DNA of 64,000 nt from Agapetus fuscipes (taxonomy: Eukaryota > Arthropoda > Insecta > Trichoptera > Glossosomatidae): the NCBI GenBank assembly GCA_951799405.1, contig OX637351.1:3628251-3692250 (forward strand). Reading direction: 5' to 3'. Below the pieces are notes generated by a model. The model ran no database searches. It saw only the letters and a program-made list of their open reading frames with translations, and had not been told where the DNA came from. Position numbers and translations under genes: made by a program. This document shows positions 39,764 through 50,590 of this stretch, piece after piece (the first letter of the stretch is position 1; every line of letters begins with the position of its first letter).

Positions 39764-40540
39764 TCTTATGTTATTTTTTAAATAACATAAAATTAAAAAA
39801 TGTGAAGTCAGCGTATGATGGCTGCAGTGACGTCGGCGTGGCCGTAGCCGAGCTACGTACGAGTTTTGCCGAGGGCCCTCGAGGCTTCACTCGCCGTGAC
39901 TTGGAAAGCCGAGACGGCAGTCGGGGATCACGCGCGGACGAAAGAGGAGGTCGGACACAGCGCTGCGTAGCGGCAATTACTGCCTGGGTTTCCCAGTTGG
40001 GGCCCCCGTGGACTTAGCCGCGAGGCTTCCACGTGGGGACATAGGCATGGAGCATCCGCCATCCAAGGCACCCGCCTTATGGACCGGAGCCTGGTGCAGA
40101 GGAGCCTCCACCCTGGGGCTCCACATGTTGAGGCATCCGCCTCATGGACTGCGGCTCTCGGGGGGCGAAGCCTCGAGCCGTGAAAATCAACTCCTGGGCT
40201 TAATGTAAGCTCGCCTAGGACTCCAGCCTACAGATCAGTGCTTCGTGAAAGTGAGCCGCGAGAGCTGTGATTGTGTTTGAGTGTTAATACAGGTCTGGCT
40301 ATTTCCTTCTCTACCCTTTCCCTTTTTATGGATTTAACGTTTATATTTGACTTTAACTGATTAAATCTCTTTTGTTAACATTAGCTCTTGTGTTATCAAT
40401 ATACAAGTCTTCCCAAAACACAAAGTGAGCAATACAAAGAAAGAACCCCACGCCCTGAGAGTGATGCCGATGATAGCTAGCCGGAGTGAGTATCCTTGTA
40501 GGTACATCCTGGAGATACCTTCCCATTTTATAACATAACA
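39764..40540. mobile_element. solo LTR, family TGTTATG/CATAACA, copy 3
   Basis: 777 bp, ends TCTTATG (one change from TGTTATG) and CATAACA, perfect flanking ATAT (39760-39763, 40541-40544). Longest of the three, GC-rich centre; shares AGCATCCGCCATCCAAGGCACCCGCC-type blocks and the AAGAACCCCACGCCCTGAGAG 3' part. Open frames inside are shadows. Confidence 0.75.
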
Positions 40541-40682
40541 ATATACAAATTTCATAAACACATTTTATAATCAAAAAAGATTCAATTTATCATTGTTAGG
40601 TATATTCACTTAAAATTATAATAATTAATTATTACTATTTAAAAAATATACATATTTCATCTATAAATTCACTACACATATG

Positions 40683-40892
40683 ATCTAATCTAAGTTGCAA
40701 AATATATTATGTAACATTAGAGATTCACATTATATGCATTTTTACAAACAGGCACGTATATGTTCGCGCTTAAACATGCCGCATGTGGTCCTACAATAAA
40801 AAAAACCCCGAATCTCGAGCATACACCCTACAACTCTTGCTGACCTTCCCTGAAACAGGGGTGACATTTGCAAAGTGAACCATTTGCAGAGA
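40683..40892 (-). mobile_element. LINE-A tail
   Basis: GATCTAATCTAAGTTGCAAA to GCAAAGTGAACCATTTGC. Confidence 0.7.
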
Positions 40893-40961
40893 TATATAAA
40901 ATTTACCAATGTTAGGCATTTATACATTGAATGAGTTAGTAGGTAAATATATTGAAAGATT

Positions 40962-41338
40962 TAATGTTTTGGACAAACATCAAATAGGTAAAATAAATTC
41001 AAATTTAAGAATGTTTGGATAAAAGTCAATTACGTAAAATAAAATCAAGATTTGAATGTTTTGGAAAAAAGGTGTAATAACTTAAATACAATCAAATGTA
41101 AAATATTTTGGATCAAAGTCAAATAGGTTTATTAATTTAAATGTAAAATGTCATGGCTAACCGTCAAATAGGTATAATAAAATAAATTAAAAATTGTAAA
41201 ATTTTATGGTTAAAATCCAATAGGTAAGCAAATTAATAAAACGAAAATGCTTTTGATGAAAGTCAGACAGGTGAAATAAAGTGAAAACGTAAAATGTTTT
41301 GGATAAAGGTCAAAAAGGAAAATCAAAACTCAAATTAA
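40962..41338. repeat. degenerate tandem repeat, ~46 bp unit, about 8 copies
   Basis: Units begin AATGTTTTGGATAAAGGTCA-like and continue AATAGGTAAAATAAA; starts at about 40962, 41010, 41056, 41103, 41147, 41200, 41246 and 41292. Strongly diverged, so old. Confidence 0.7.
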
Positions 41339-41354
41339 GATACCTACAGTATTA

Positions 41355-41718
41355 ATCTCCAATGTTGGCGGCTAGGGTTTGTTAAATTGGAATTTGTTTT
41401 CTGTTTAGTTTTGATGATATTATTATTAATAGATTTATAAAATTTAATCTGTCGTGTATGTTCCTTACTTTTAGGCTGGTATGCGGTTGACCACCCATGC
41501 TGTAAAATTGGTTCACTTTGCCAATGTCACCCCTGTTACAGGGAAGGACGGCAAGAGTTGCAGGGTGTATGTCCGTTTGAGATTTGGTTTTTATGTTGTA
41601 GGTTCACATGAGGCATGTGCAAGCGCGAACTTGTACGTGTCTGCTTGTTAGAATGCATGCTATGTGATCTCCAATGTAACATATCTTTGCAACTTAGATT
41701 AGATTAGATTAGATTAGT
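41355..41718 (+). mobile_element. LINE-A 3' UTR, complete
   Basis: Starts at the ORF2 end (AATGTTGGCGGCTAGGG), full UTR, ends (GATTA)n. Confidence 0.75.
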
Positions 41719-41875
41719 CCAATATATTTAAAAAAAAAACGTAAAACATCGTAAAACCACATTACGTAAATAGGAATGCCATTACTTAAATGCTTTTATT
41801 TTCTTAATTTTAGAGCTCTTTTGATTTTAACGATATGATAAAAAATAAAAAAAGTTATGCTATATTTGTATATTT

Positions 41876-42131
41876 AAGTTCCTTAACTTATAGGTTGGTA
41901 TGCGGCTGACCACCCATACTGTAAAAAATGGTTCACTTTGCCAATGTCACCCCTGTTTCAGGGAAGAACGGCAAGAGTTGCAGAGCTTATGTACATTTGA
42001 GATTGGGTTTTTATATTGTAGGTCCACATGCGGCATGTGTTAGCGCGAAATTATACATGTCTGCTTGTGGGAATGCATTTAATATAAATCTCAAATGATA
42101 TATATCTTTGCAGCTTAGATTAGATTAGATG
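41876..42131 (+). mobile_element. LINE-A tail
   Basis: TTCCTTAACTTATAGGTTGG to CAGCTTAGATTAGATTAGAT; well preserved. Confidence 0.8.
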
Positions 42132-42640
42132 CCATTTTTCTGCAATGTCAAATATTTAACTGCTCTCCTGAACAATTTAGTTTTATATGTGTTATAATTT
42201 ATGTGTCCCCTATAAAGTTATGGGGCATTAGCGACAAAAACTAAATTGTTATAGGCTATAACCTTTTAACCGTCGATATATATGTTTTAATTAATAAACC
42301 TTTTTAATCAGGTTTAATGATTTCCCAAGCAGCCATAAACTTTTACGGTGTGTATATGTTATCACTAGTAAACCGCGTTACGGTGTTCTTGCTCCGAACT
42401 TTACAAGCCGCAGAGGCAGAACCGCGCAACTCCATTTGCGAAATTAAACTTTCGCAAATAGAGTTTTAGCGAAACAATCCAAGTGTTATAATTGCAAGAG
42501 CGCTAGGTGAAAGAATCATAAATAGTGGAAAGTAGTTATGGTTCCTAATAACACGATTCCCATCGGCTTACCTTTTTAAATTACGCAAAAATTAATGTAT
42601 ACGACTATTTATTTCATTATGGAGGATTTTTTTTTAAATT
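42132..42640. other. unassigned sequence
   Basis: No gene or repeat recognised. Confidence 0.3.
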
Positions 42641-42644
42641 CACA

Positions 42645-43027
42645 CTGAAGGAAATGAAAAAAGTATGTAAGGACAGACAGAAATGGCGGTTGATATGTAA
42701 TGTTAGCGTCTTCTTCTTTAGTTTTGATGTCCATACTTATTATTTATTGATTTTAAAAATGTAATTTCTTGTGTATGTTCCTTGACTTATAGGTTGGTAT
42801 GCGGTTGATCACCCATGCTGTAAAAATTGTTCACTTTGCCAATGTCACCCTGTTTCAGGAAAGGACGGCAAGAGTTGCAGGGTGCATGTCCATTTGAGAT
42901 TTGGTTTTTTTTATGTTGTAGGTTCACGTGCGGCATGTGCAAGCACGAACTTGCACGTGTCTGCCTGTGAGAATGCATATAATGTGAATCCCCAATGTAA
43001 CATATCTTTGCAACTTAGATTAGATAA
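42645..43027 (+). mobile_element. LINE-A ORF2 end and 3' UTR
   Basis: GAAGGAAATGAAAAAAGTATG...AAATGGCGGTTGATATG, then the UTR with GTGCGGCATGTGCAAGC, ending CTTAGATTAGATAAGA. Confidence 0.75.
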
Positions 43028-43039
43028 GACTACATTAGT

Positions 43040-43198
43040 TTCTCTTTTGAAACCCTTAGAAGCCGACGCCGAAGTTCTGGGAGTGAGGGGACCATGGAGG
43101 GAAGCAGCACAAGACAGAGAGTCCTGGAGGATTGTGGTGCGGGAGGCCCTGAGCCTTCAAGGCTTTTGAGCCGAAGGCAGTAAAGTAAGTAAGTAAGT
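43040..43198 (+). pseudogene. LINE-D (RTE-like) C-terminal end
   Basis: Encodes EVLGVRGPWREAAQDRESWRIVVREAL then a stop at 43167-43169, a DRxxWR-type LINE C-terminus, with tail (AAGT)n at about 43179-43198. Second copy at 53130. Confidence 0.6.
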
Positions 43199-43374
43199 TT
43201 GAAACTACGCAAAAGCTAATGTGCTTAAATATTTATTTCATTAGGATTAAAACACATAATTTTAAAGGTGCAGTCTCTACAAGACACTTATTAATTAACG
43301 ATCAGGATCGTTATCAACTTATCTATCGACGGGGCTGAACGATAACACAGTTATTAGTTTGTTTACCGAAGTGA

Positions 43375-43436
43375 ACTAGCTTCCTACCGTTGAGTAATAT
43401 CATAGAGGAGCAGAAACTAACTTACTGCATTGATAT
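43375..43436 (+). repeat. repeat X, left part (interrupted)
   Basis: CCGTTGAGTAATATCATAGAGGAGC...GCATTGATAT; the continuation CACATTTGTCTCAGTCC is at 44681, after LINE-A and LINE-C insertions. Confidence 0.6.
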
Positions 43437-44212
43437 CTAATCTAATCTAATCTAATCTAAGTTGCAAAGATATGTTACATTGGAGATTCACATTACATGC
43501 ATTTCCACAACCAGACACGTACATGTTCGCGCTTGCACGTGCCTCATGTGAGCCTACAACATAAAAAAACAATCTCAAATGGACATACACCCTGCAACTC
43601 TTGCCGTCTTTCCCTGTAACAGGGGTGACATTGGCAAAGTGAACCATTTTTACAGCATGGGTGGTCAGCCGCATACTAACCTATAAGTCAAGGAACATAC
43701 AGGACAAATTACATTTTTTAAATCAATAAATAATAAAATACATGGACATCAAAAACTTAAAACATAAAACAAATTTCATTTAGATTACATTAGATTAGAT
43801 TAGAAAAAAATTGAAATATTAATCAACATTTTTATTTTTTTTAACATATTTTTTTTGCATAAAACTGAGAAGTAAATAAATTAAATCCACTAATGAACCG
43901 ATCATATCGTGCATGATAGCCGTTAAAGTCAAAATTTGTTTCAAAATTGAGATAGAGCAACCAGGAAGTTGGCTAATTGTGGCTTTAGGCGACGAAAAAA
44001 TGACTTAATTGCTTTGAAAATATCGGTGTTATTCACACACAGCAAATCCATAGCTCATCCGCCACAGAAAGTGAATCTTTTAATGAAAAGAACAATGATA
44101 AGTGGATCATCTATTCATCGAATAGATGATCGAAGAAAACAAATTCCAATTTAACAAACCCTAGCCGCCAACATTACAGATCAACCGCCATTTCTTTCTG
44201 TCCTTACATACT
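43437..44212 (-). mobile_element. LINE-A 3' UTR and ORF2 end, split by a 358 bp insertion
   Basis: 43437-43777 is the antisense tail and UTR; 44136-44212 resumes with AAAACAAATTCC and the ORF2 end (CCGCCAACATTACAGATC). Confidence 0.75.
43778..44135. mobile_element. unclassified 358 bp insertion in LINE-A
   Basis: Flanked by AAAACAAATTTC (43766-43777) and AAAACAAATTCC (44136-44147), an 11/12 match duplication. Starts with ATTTAGATTACATTAGATTAG, resembling a LINE-A terminal repeat. Interior has short coding-like stretches (EQPGSWLIVALGDEK) that I do not recognise. Confidence 0.5.
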
Positions 44213-44215
44213 ATA

Positions 44216-44680
44216 GATATACGCAACTAGACTCATCTATGGAGCTGCAAAGTCTTGCCACATCACTCTTCACCTTCAAGCTCTGCATTGGCTGAAAATC
44301 CCTGAGAGGATCACCTTCAAAGTCGGTTTGCTCACCTTTAAAGCACTGCGTGGGAGTGTCCCGGGGTACCTGATGGATCTGGTGTCTCCAGCAACTACAA
44401 CCTTGCGCGGACAAACACTGAGGTCAGCTGCATCAAGAAGCAGCTGCCTGGACATCCCTGCAAGAAGGCCCCGCACTGTTTTTGGAGACAGGGCATTCAA
44501 GGCAGCCGCTCCAACGACTTGGAATGCTATTCCCGCCTCACTGAGGGAACTGGATTTGGAGAGACTATTTAAAAGAAGTCTCAAGACTCACCTCTTCGCC
44601 CAATCATATGGACAAGCGCCTTTGTAGTGACACACTGTCATAAAAGGCGCTGTACAAATTTTGTCTTATTATTATAGCCC
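44216..44680 (+). pseudogene. LINE-C (L2/CR1-like) C-terminus and 3' end
   Basis: Encodes LIYGAAKSCHITLHLQAL, HWLKIPERITFKVGLLTF, KALRGSVPGYLMDL, FGDRAFKAAAPTTWNAIPASLRE and LKTHLFAQSYGQAPL-stop at 44627, a clear L2/CR1-type C-terminus. The 3' end AGCGCCTTTG...AAAAGGCGCTGT forms a stem-loop and ends in (ATT)n. 5'-truncated. Confidence 0.8.
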
Positions 44681-45140
44681 ACATTTGTCTCAGTCCTGTC
44701 AAAAGTTGCAGTATTGTAGTCATGCGAATTAAGACCATTTCGTCCAAATCCATTTTGTGTTTCGACACCCATAATGTCTTAAAAATAATGCCTGTTTCCT
44801 TTAAAATTCGTCAATTTTAGCGATCAAAATATTCACAACTCTTGTTATCTGTCAATTCTAGCTGTGGCAGCCATTATTATTCGCAATAGTACTAACTTTC
44901 TAGGAACATTTTTAGATTCGACCGAGTTTTTTTGTACACATGGAAATGCAACTGTAGAGTTTTTTGTTCTCTTTCTTAATAATGCCTATTTTCGTTAGTA
45001 GGTTAAAACAGATATATAAAATCTATTTTTTGTTTAAATAATTTCTAGTTCTCAGATATTATAAGTCAATGACCTAGCTTCCTACAGTCTTCATAATATT
45101 ACACAACTAATATTACTGGTATTTAAGCTCAGGAGCAGTT
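44681..45140 (+). repeat. repeat X, right part
   Basis: CACATTTGTCTCAGTCCTGTC, AAATTCGTCAATTTTAGCGATC, ACACATGGAAATGCAACTG as in the 32.6 kb copy. Confidence 0.65.
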
Positions 45141-45239
45141 ACTGGAGTACCTACTGAGGACTTGAGAAAACTTAACGAATACTGGTACACACGTGAACCA
45201 GTGCCGGCAAACATTTTATAAATGTTTATGGTTGGAGTA

Positions 45240-45735
45240 CAATGAGATGGTCGGGGCATTTAGAAAAAATGGACGATAAATGACTGAGAAAATGAGTGGC
45301 AAAGGGAATGTGAAAGATAAGCGTGGAAAGGGAAGCCCGAAAATATAATGAAAACATCAAAAAAGAGAAATTGCAAATGAACCGATTGACAAAAAAAGCG
45401 TATAAAGTGAATGTAATTGGTAAGCGTGGAAGGAGAAGACCTAGGAAAGAATGGATTGATCAAATAAGTGAGATTGCGAATGAATGGAATCTACAGAGTG
45501 GAAACAAGAGAAACAAGCGTACATGAAAAGAGTGATGAAGCTAGATGAGATGAAATAAGTATGCAAGGACAGAGTCAAGTGGAGGCACTTGTGTGGAGGT
45601 ACCGGCCACCCTTAGAGGAATGGCGGCAAGATACAAGACAAGACAAGACAATGGAATCTACAGAGCGAGAAATAGAGAAGAGGATGCATGAAGAGAGTGG
45701 TGAATTTCGAGGACATGAAAGAAATGTGCAAGAAC
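45240..45735 (+). pseudogene. LINE-B fragments, decayed, in tandem
   Basis: RWSGHLEKMDD, GKRGRRRPRKEWIDQISEI, NEWNLQSGNK then C-terminal residues in shifted frames and an (ACAAG)n tail at 45637-45651. A second partial C-terminus (GGAATCTACAGAGCG...) follows to 45735. Confidence 0.65.
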
Positions 45736-46590
45736 ATTGGTGGGAATCCGAACGTGGGTTAGGAATTAGGATAAATGAGGAACACCGGAGAAGACTACAA
45801 CTCGCAGAAATTAAATTCGTGGTTTTATAACACGCCATGTATTAGTCAAAATTTACACACGCTACAACACAACCTTCCTGATCGGAGTTCGGTACACCAG
45901 AGAGAGAGAGCTTACATACAAAATGACAGAAGACACAAAAATGACTTTTTTCTTTTATTCTTTATATTGCTATTAGAGCTATATTCTTTTTATCTTGACA
46001 AACTGTCAGGCTATCTTCAGACCAGACATACTAGAGTGAAACCCATCTAGGAAAGTACTGGTCATTGAGGATATATCCCAGATTCCCGAAAGCTAACCAG
46101 TCCGATCTTTCTGGTAATTTTGGTTGCTTGATTCTCTTTACCTTCTAAATAATTTTATGAAAAATGTTGGTTCCCACTGTTTTAGGGGAGACTGCATTGA
46201 ACCAATAGAGAATAAAGTTAGTTGTTTGGACGCTGGGGCTGTGGTCAACCATGTACCAAGTACACAGATATATCACGAACTTACATGAAGGGCGCTAGTT
46301 TCGTATGCCTTTGTCCTTTCGGGTAATAAGTTAGAGGTCCACTGACTGACCGCAGAGGAGGTCTTTCAATACAAATAATTGGTCTGCGATACTGGCATGT
46401 GCACCGCACAAGGGAAAATACATTCCAAAGCATTCTAGAACATTAAAGGATCTCTAAATTACCAGGCTTTATACTGCTACGAATAACGGGTTCAATTAAA
46501 TAAATACTTGGGTTAAGTTATTTTAAGATTCCGTTCAATTTGGTTCGATTACACAATGGGTTTTTTTACTATTGTCAGTCTTTCATCATC
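45736..46590. other. unassigned; small repeat at 45740-45840
   Basis: 45740-45840 repeats the CTACAACTCGCAGAAAT block of 14930. Remainder unrecognised. Confidence 0.35.
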
Positions 46591-47170
46591 CATTGCTTCT
46601 ACATATCCAAACCATCTCATCAAGTTCTTTTGTGCTTAATTTCACATCCCATTTTAAATTGCATTTCCCTTTTATCCCTTTTCTTTTTAACTTTATATCT
46701 TAAAGTTTGTGCTGTCGTACTCCTTCCTCATTATTCATTTTGCTGTCGCTCGCAATCCATCCCGCTCGCAGTCCATCCCGCTCGCAGTCCATCCCGCTCA
46801 TAGTCCATCTCGCTCGCAGTCCATCCCGCTCGCAGTCCATCCCGCTCATAGTCCATCTCGCTCGCAGTCCATTCCGCTCACAGTCCATCAAGCTCGCAGT
46901 CCATCCCGCTCGCAGCCTATCTCGCTCGCAGTCCATCCCGCTCTCAGTCCATCCCGCTCGCAGTCCATCCCGCATTCAGTTCGTTCCGCTCGCAGTCCAT
47001 CTCCTTGCAGTCCATCCTGCTCAAAGTCCACTTCCACACATCAAACCATCTCATCAGATTCATTTGTTGTATCACTCAATCTTTCCCGTTTTTCCTGCCA
47101 TACTTCTCATTTTGCTATAATCCATGCTTCACTTCCATGCATTAAACCATCTCATCACATTCATTTGTAG
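46591..47170 (-). mobile_element. decayed LINE-B remnant carrying a minisatellite
   Basis: CCAAACCATCTCATCA (antisense of RWFGH) at 46608 and 47040, and TTTTTCCTGCCATACTTCTC plus ATGCTTCACTTCCATGCAT near 47090-47140, match antisense LINE-B codons. The 16 bp array lies between. Confidence 0.5.
46747..47035. repeat. 16 bp minisatellite, about 18 copies
   Basis: Unit CGCTCGCAGTCCATCC, with variants such as CATAGTCCATCT recurring every third unit (48 bp). All three + frames and one - frame stay open because 16 is not a multiple of 3, giving repetitive RSQSIPLAV-like peptides; not genes. Confidence 0.9.
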
Positions 47171-48064
47171 CTTTTGTATCACTCAATATTCTCAAGAAAT
47201 GAGAGCCAGCTTCCTCGGGAGCAGGTAAACCTATATGCATCTATTGAAGCGGTTAACTGTATAAACTAACCTGATCAAAGTATCTCCTTCTGGTCTGAAT
47301 TTAATATGATAACTAGCATTAAAAGACGAAGAAGACGATTTTGACGTCTAATATCATTTTGTCTAACAACTAAAAAGTAAAAAGAGAAAGAAGACTTGAC
47401 TGACGTGCTTTGACCATCAACCTATCAACTGTGTTTGCGGCAGTGAGCCAAATAAATGGCGTGCTGAAAAAACATCGACTTTGATTTCTGCGAGTTGTAG
47501 TCCACTCCACTTTTGCCCAGGATTCCTCTCTTCCCTACCATCCTTTCTTATTCCTACATCCGAACCATTTTTAGACCACCTTCCTATTTTGCCTTTGGCA
47601 TTTCTTCTGCAATCTTTCGTATGGAAAATTTGCCAAACGTGACAAAATTCTACTCAAGCTTAGTTACATTTAATATCCATACAGGGAGGCTTGGTGCACA
47701 ATAACCAAGTCGCTATATTGCTCTTCGTTTATACTCAACCAAATCGTTTATCTAAAAGTTCATGGAATCCAAAACAGCGCCTGCAATGGGAGTTTTAGAT
47801 CTCATGCACTTTTTTGATAAAAGCTTTGGTTGCAGTTTGAGGTTAAGTTTTATACTTGGGTATAGTAGATACAACACGCGACATCGATTTCGAAACTTAT
47901 GCAAACCACCGACTTGCAGTCAGTGAAAAGTGCAAAGTACTTTTCTATATAAAACCTATGGTGCGTGGTACTCAAAAACTGACGTCAGTGAAAACAAAAG
48001 CATCAAAAAATACATCTGAGAAACAAAGAGCATGAAATATATCACATATCTAATTGTCCAATTA
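47171..48064. other. unassigned, with SINE2 scrap at 47185-47230
   Basis: 47450-47510 carries the inverse of the CTACAACTCGCAG repeat. No gene recognised. Confidence 0.35.
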
Positions 48065-48190
48065 GGATGATTTATTTGGCTAGCGCTGTTTTTTATGCGA
48101 ATCACAACTCAAGACCATCCATGATCTTGCTCGCCGTTATAGAAAACACCAATCACACAAGCAAGACTCAGTTGCTGTAAGGTTGGATGG
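48065..48190 (-). mobile_element. SINE1 3' half with LINE-C-like tail variant
   Basis: GATGATTTATTTGGCTAGCGCTG...TCACAACTCAAGA then SINE1 body antisense (CAAGACTCAGTTGCTGTAAGG), as at 33910. Confidence 0.55.
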
Positions 48191-48299
48191 TCTCGTAATC
48201 CGTAAATCCAGAACTAATATAAAAAGCTAGTTTTTCTTGAAACGCATCAGATTTTGACCAGACATCGTTGCACAAACTAAAGTTCTCTATAGTTGTACA

Positions 48300-48465
48300 A
48301 TCTATAATCTAGGTTGCAAAGATATATTAACATTCAAAGCTCATATCAAATGCATGACCACAAACAAACACGTATAAGTTCGCGCTTACAAATGCGCAAT
48401 GTGTACTTTCAAATTTAAATCTAAACCTCAAATGAATATAAACCCTGCAATTTTTGCACCGGACG
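48300..48465 (-). mobile_element. LINE-A tail fragment
   Basis: TATAATCTAGGTTGCAAAG to AAACCCTGCAATTTTTG. Confidence 0.65.
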
Positions 48466-48805
48466 TTTTGATTGCTTAACAATTGAAAGTCCAAGGAATT
48501 GACGACCACGTAGGGTAATATAATAAAGAATATATACATGTTTATAAATATAATTTGACAGAAAATAAACCAATGCAAACTAGCCAACTTTGCCGCAGGT
48601 TGCTGCCTGTTTGGCGGGCTTAAAACTCGTACAGGGTGTTAGTTCTTGCAACCGGGAGACTTGAGATATGCATAGTATAGACACACCACCGTATCGTGGG
48701 TATTCAGAATGTTCAAACTGCAGAACAAATTTACTGGATTTTGGGTTGTTTTTGTAATTGAAAAAAAACTTTAAAAATTTGTATATTTTGTTTTCATCAT
48801 TTCGA

Positions 48806-49232
48806 TATCCAGAGTCATAATAAAAGGAGAGCTTGTATGATGAAGGTTATGACTCTGAGTGAAATGAAAGAAGTATGTAAGGACGGAAAGAAATGGCGAT
48901 TGATCTGTAATTTTGGCGGCGAGTGTTGATGCTCATACGTATTATTTGTTGATTTTAAAAATGTAATTTGTTGTGAATGTTCCTTGACTTATAGGTTGGT
49001 ATGCGGCTGACCATCCATGCTGTAAAAATGGTTCACTTTGCCAATGTCACCCCTGTTTCAGGAAAAGACGGCAAGAGTTGCAGGGTGTGTGTTCATTTGA
49101 GATTCGGGTTTTTACATTGTAAGTCCACATGCGGCATGTTTAAGCGCGAATTCACACGTGTCTGTTGGTGTGTTGGGTTTGATATGAGCTTTGAATGTTA
49201 ATATATCGTTGCAACTAAGATTATAGATCATA
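48806..49232 (+). mobile_element. LINE-A ORF2 end and 3' UTR
   Basis: ATCCAGAGTCATAATAAAAGG, AAATGGCGATTGATCTG, the UTR and end CAACTAAGATTATAGATCATAG. Confidence 0.75.
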
Positions 49233-49730
49233 GAAAGAAAATAAAGAAGCTCTAAAAATAAATTCACTCTTATTAAAATCTATCTTAATTAGTGACGTCA
49301 TTAAGACTTCCTAAGAGGCCTTTTATGTTGATAGTATGTGTTGATCCTATATGGCATAGTTCATCCATACACTTACAAGGTCTGGAACGCTTAACGTCAA
49401 GTATTTATCTGTTTCTCCGAGTGACTAGGACGCAAACAGTAAAAATAAAACCTCACAGCGTTTATTAAAAACGTATGTAAACTTAGACAGCACCTCTAGG
49501 AAGAGTTTTAGCTTCCCTACATTTTTGGTATATGCGAATAATATTTCGAAGCTCTTGAAAGGAGAGTGACAGAGATAGCGACAGGAAAACGGGTCACAGA
49601 ATTATCTTATTAATTTTATTATTATTATTATTATCATTATTATTATTATAATAATTTGAACTCTTCTTAGAACCTGAAAACGCGGGGATAATTTTAGTGA
49701 GCATTGGGGTAACCATTTTTATATTTATTT
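49233..49730. other. unassigned; (ATT)n microsatellite at 49610-49655
   Basis: Run of TTA/ATT triplets at 49610-49655; otherwise nothing recognised. Confidence 0.45.
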
Positions 49731-49865
49731 GTCTCACTTGTCACCCCTTTTTCAGAGAAAGTCGGCAAGAGTTGCAGGACTCATGTTGATTTGAGATTGG
49801 GTTTTATGTTGTAAGTCCACATGCGGCATGTGTAACCGCAAACTTACATATCTGCTTATGGGAAT

Positions 49866-50126
49866 TGTAACGAGATGAGTTTGTTTGTTTGGTAGAATGG
49901 AACATTGTATTTAAATTTGAATGGAAAAAGGAAAACAAAAGAATGCAGAAAGAGGGAGAAGCTTGCCTGGCGTGAGAGCCACAAGCATGTGTAATTAAGA
50001 ATAATTAATATTATTGTGCTGTGGTTTATTGTGTATACATTGTGAAAGGAATAAAAGTAAACATATTAAAGTGGCTGTTACATTATTAATTGTGTCAATC
50101 AGCAGGACAGAGGAAAAACCCTCACA
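49866..50126 (+). repeat. 5' LTR of the gag-protease element
   Basis: 261 bp, TG...CA. Contains GAATAAAAG (about 50050). Differs from the 3' LTR by one substitution and one 1 bp indel, about 1%, so the insertion is recent. Confidence 0.9.
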
Positions 50127-50129
50127 TTT

Positions 50130-50142
50130 TGGCGCCCAACGT
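50130..50142 (+). other. primer binding site
   Basis: TGGCGCCCAACGT begins 3 bp after the LTR, complementary to a tRNA 3' end (TGG matches CCA). tRNA identity not assigned. Confidence 0.65.
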
Positions 50143-50590
50143 AAAAGAAAAAATCTGTAAATGAAATTCCTATGAAGAAAATTTTTCACAAACAAAAACA
50201 AATGACAGTCGATTTCAACAAATGACATTGAAAACAATACAATATATGAAATAATTAAAATTGGACAGATTTATGGTTGTGAAAGCATCAACACGTTTAA
50301 AATGTTTTAAAAAACTCAACTTATACAATTTATAACAAGAAATTGCAAGATTTCAAAGGCGGTTTTGAAAATATTGAAGGTGAGAGAATTCAAATTACCT
50401 ACACTACGTTCAGAAGAAATGAAGATTTAAAAATCGAACGTCCCAGAAGAAAAAAGAATGTACATGAACCAGTTTGTTTCAAATCAGTTTAGATAAATAT
50501 ATATAGATGGTGTTATATTTAATTTGTATGAAAAAATTTTTTTCAATGAAATGATTTTTTTTAATTGCATAAATTGAAAATATACAGCAA

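Noticed and set aside
45990..46035. Another hammerhead-like motif (antisense CUGAAGA with hairpin)
   Set aside because: The GAAA segment is absent after the hairpin; insufficient core.
46707..47170. Arg/Ser-rich proteins of 137 and 153 codons
   Set aside because: Translation of the 16 bp minisatellite in different frames.
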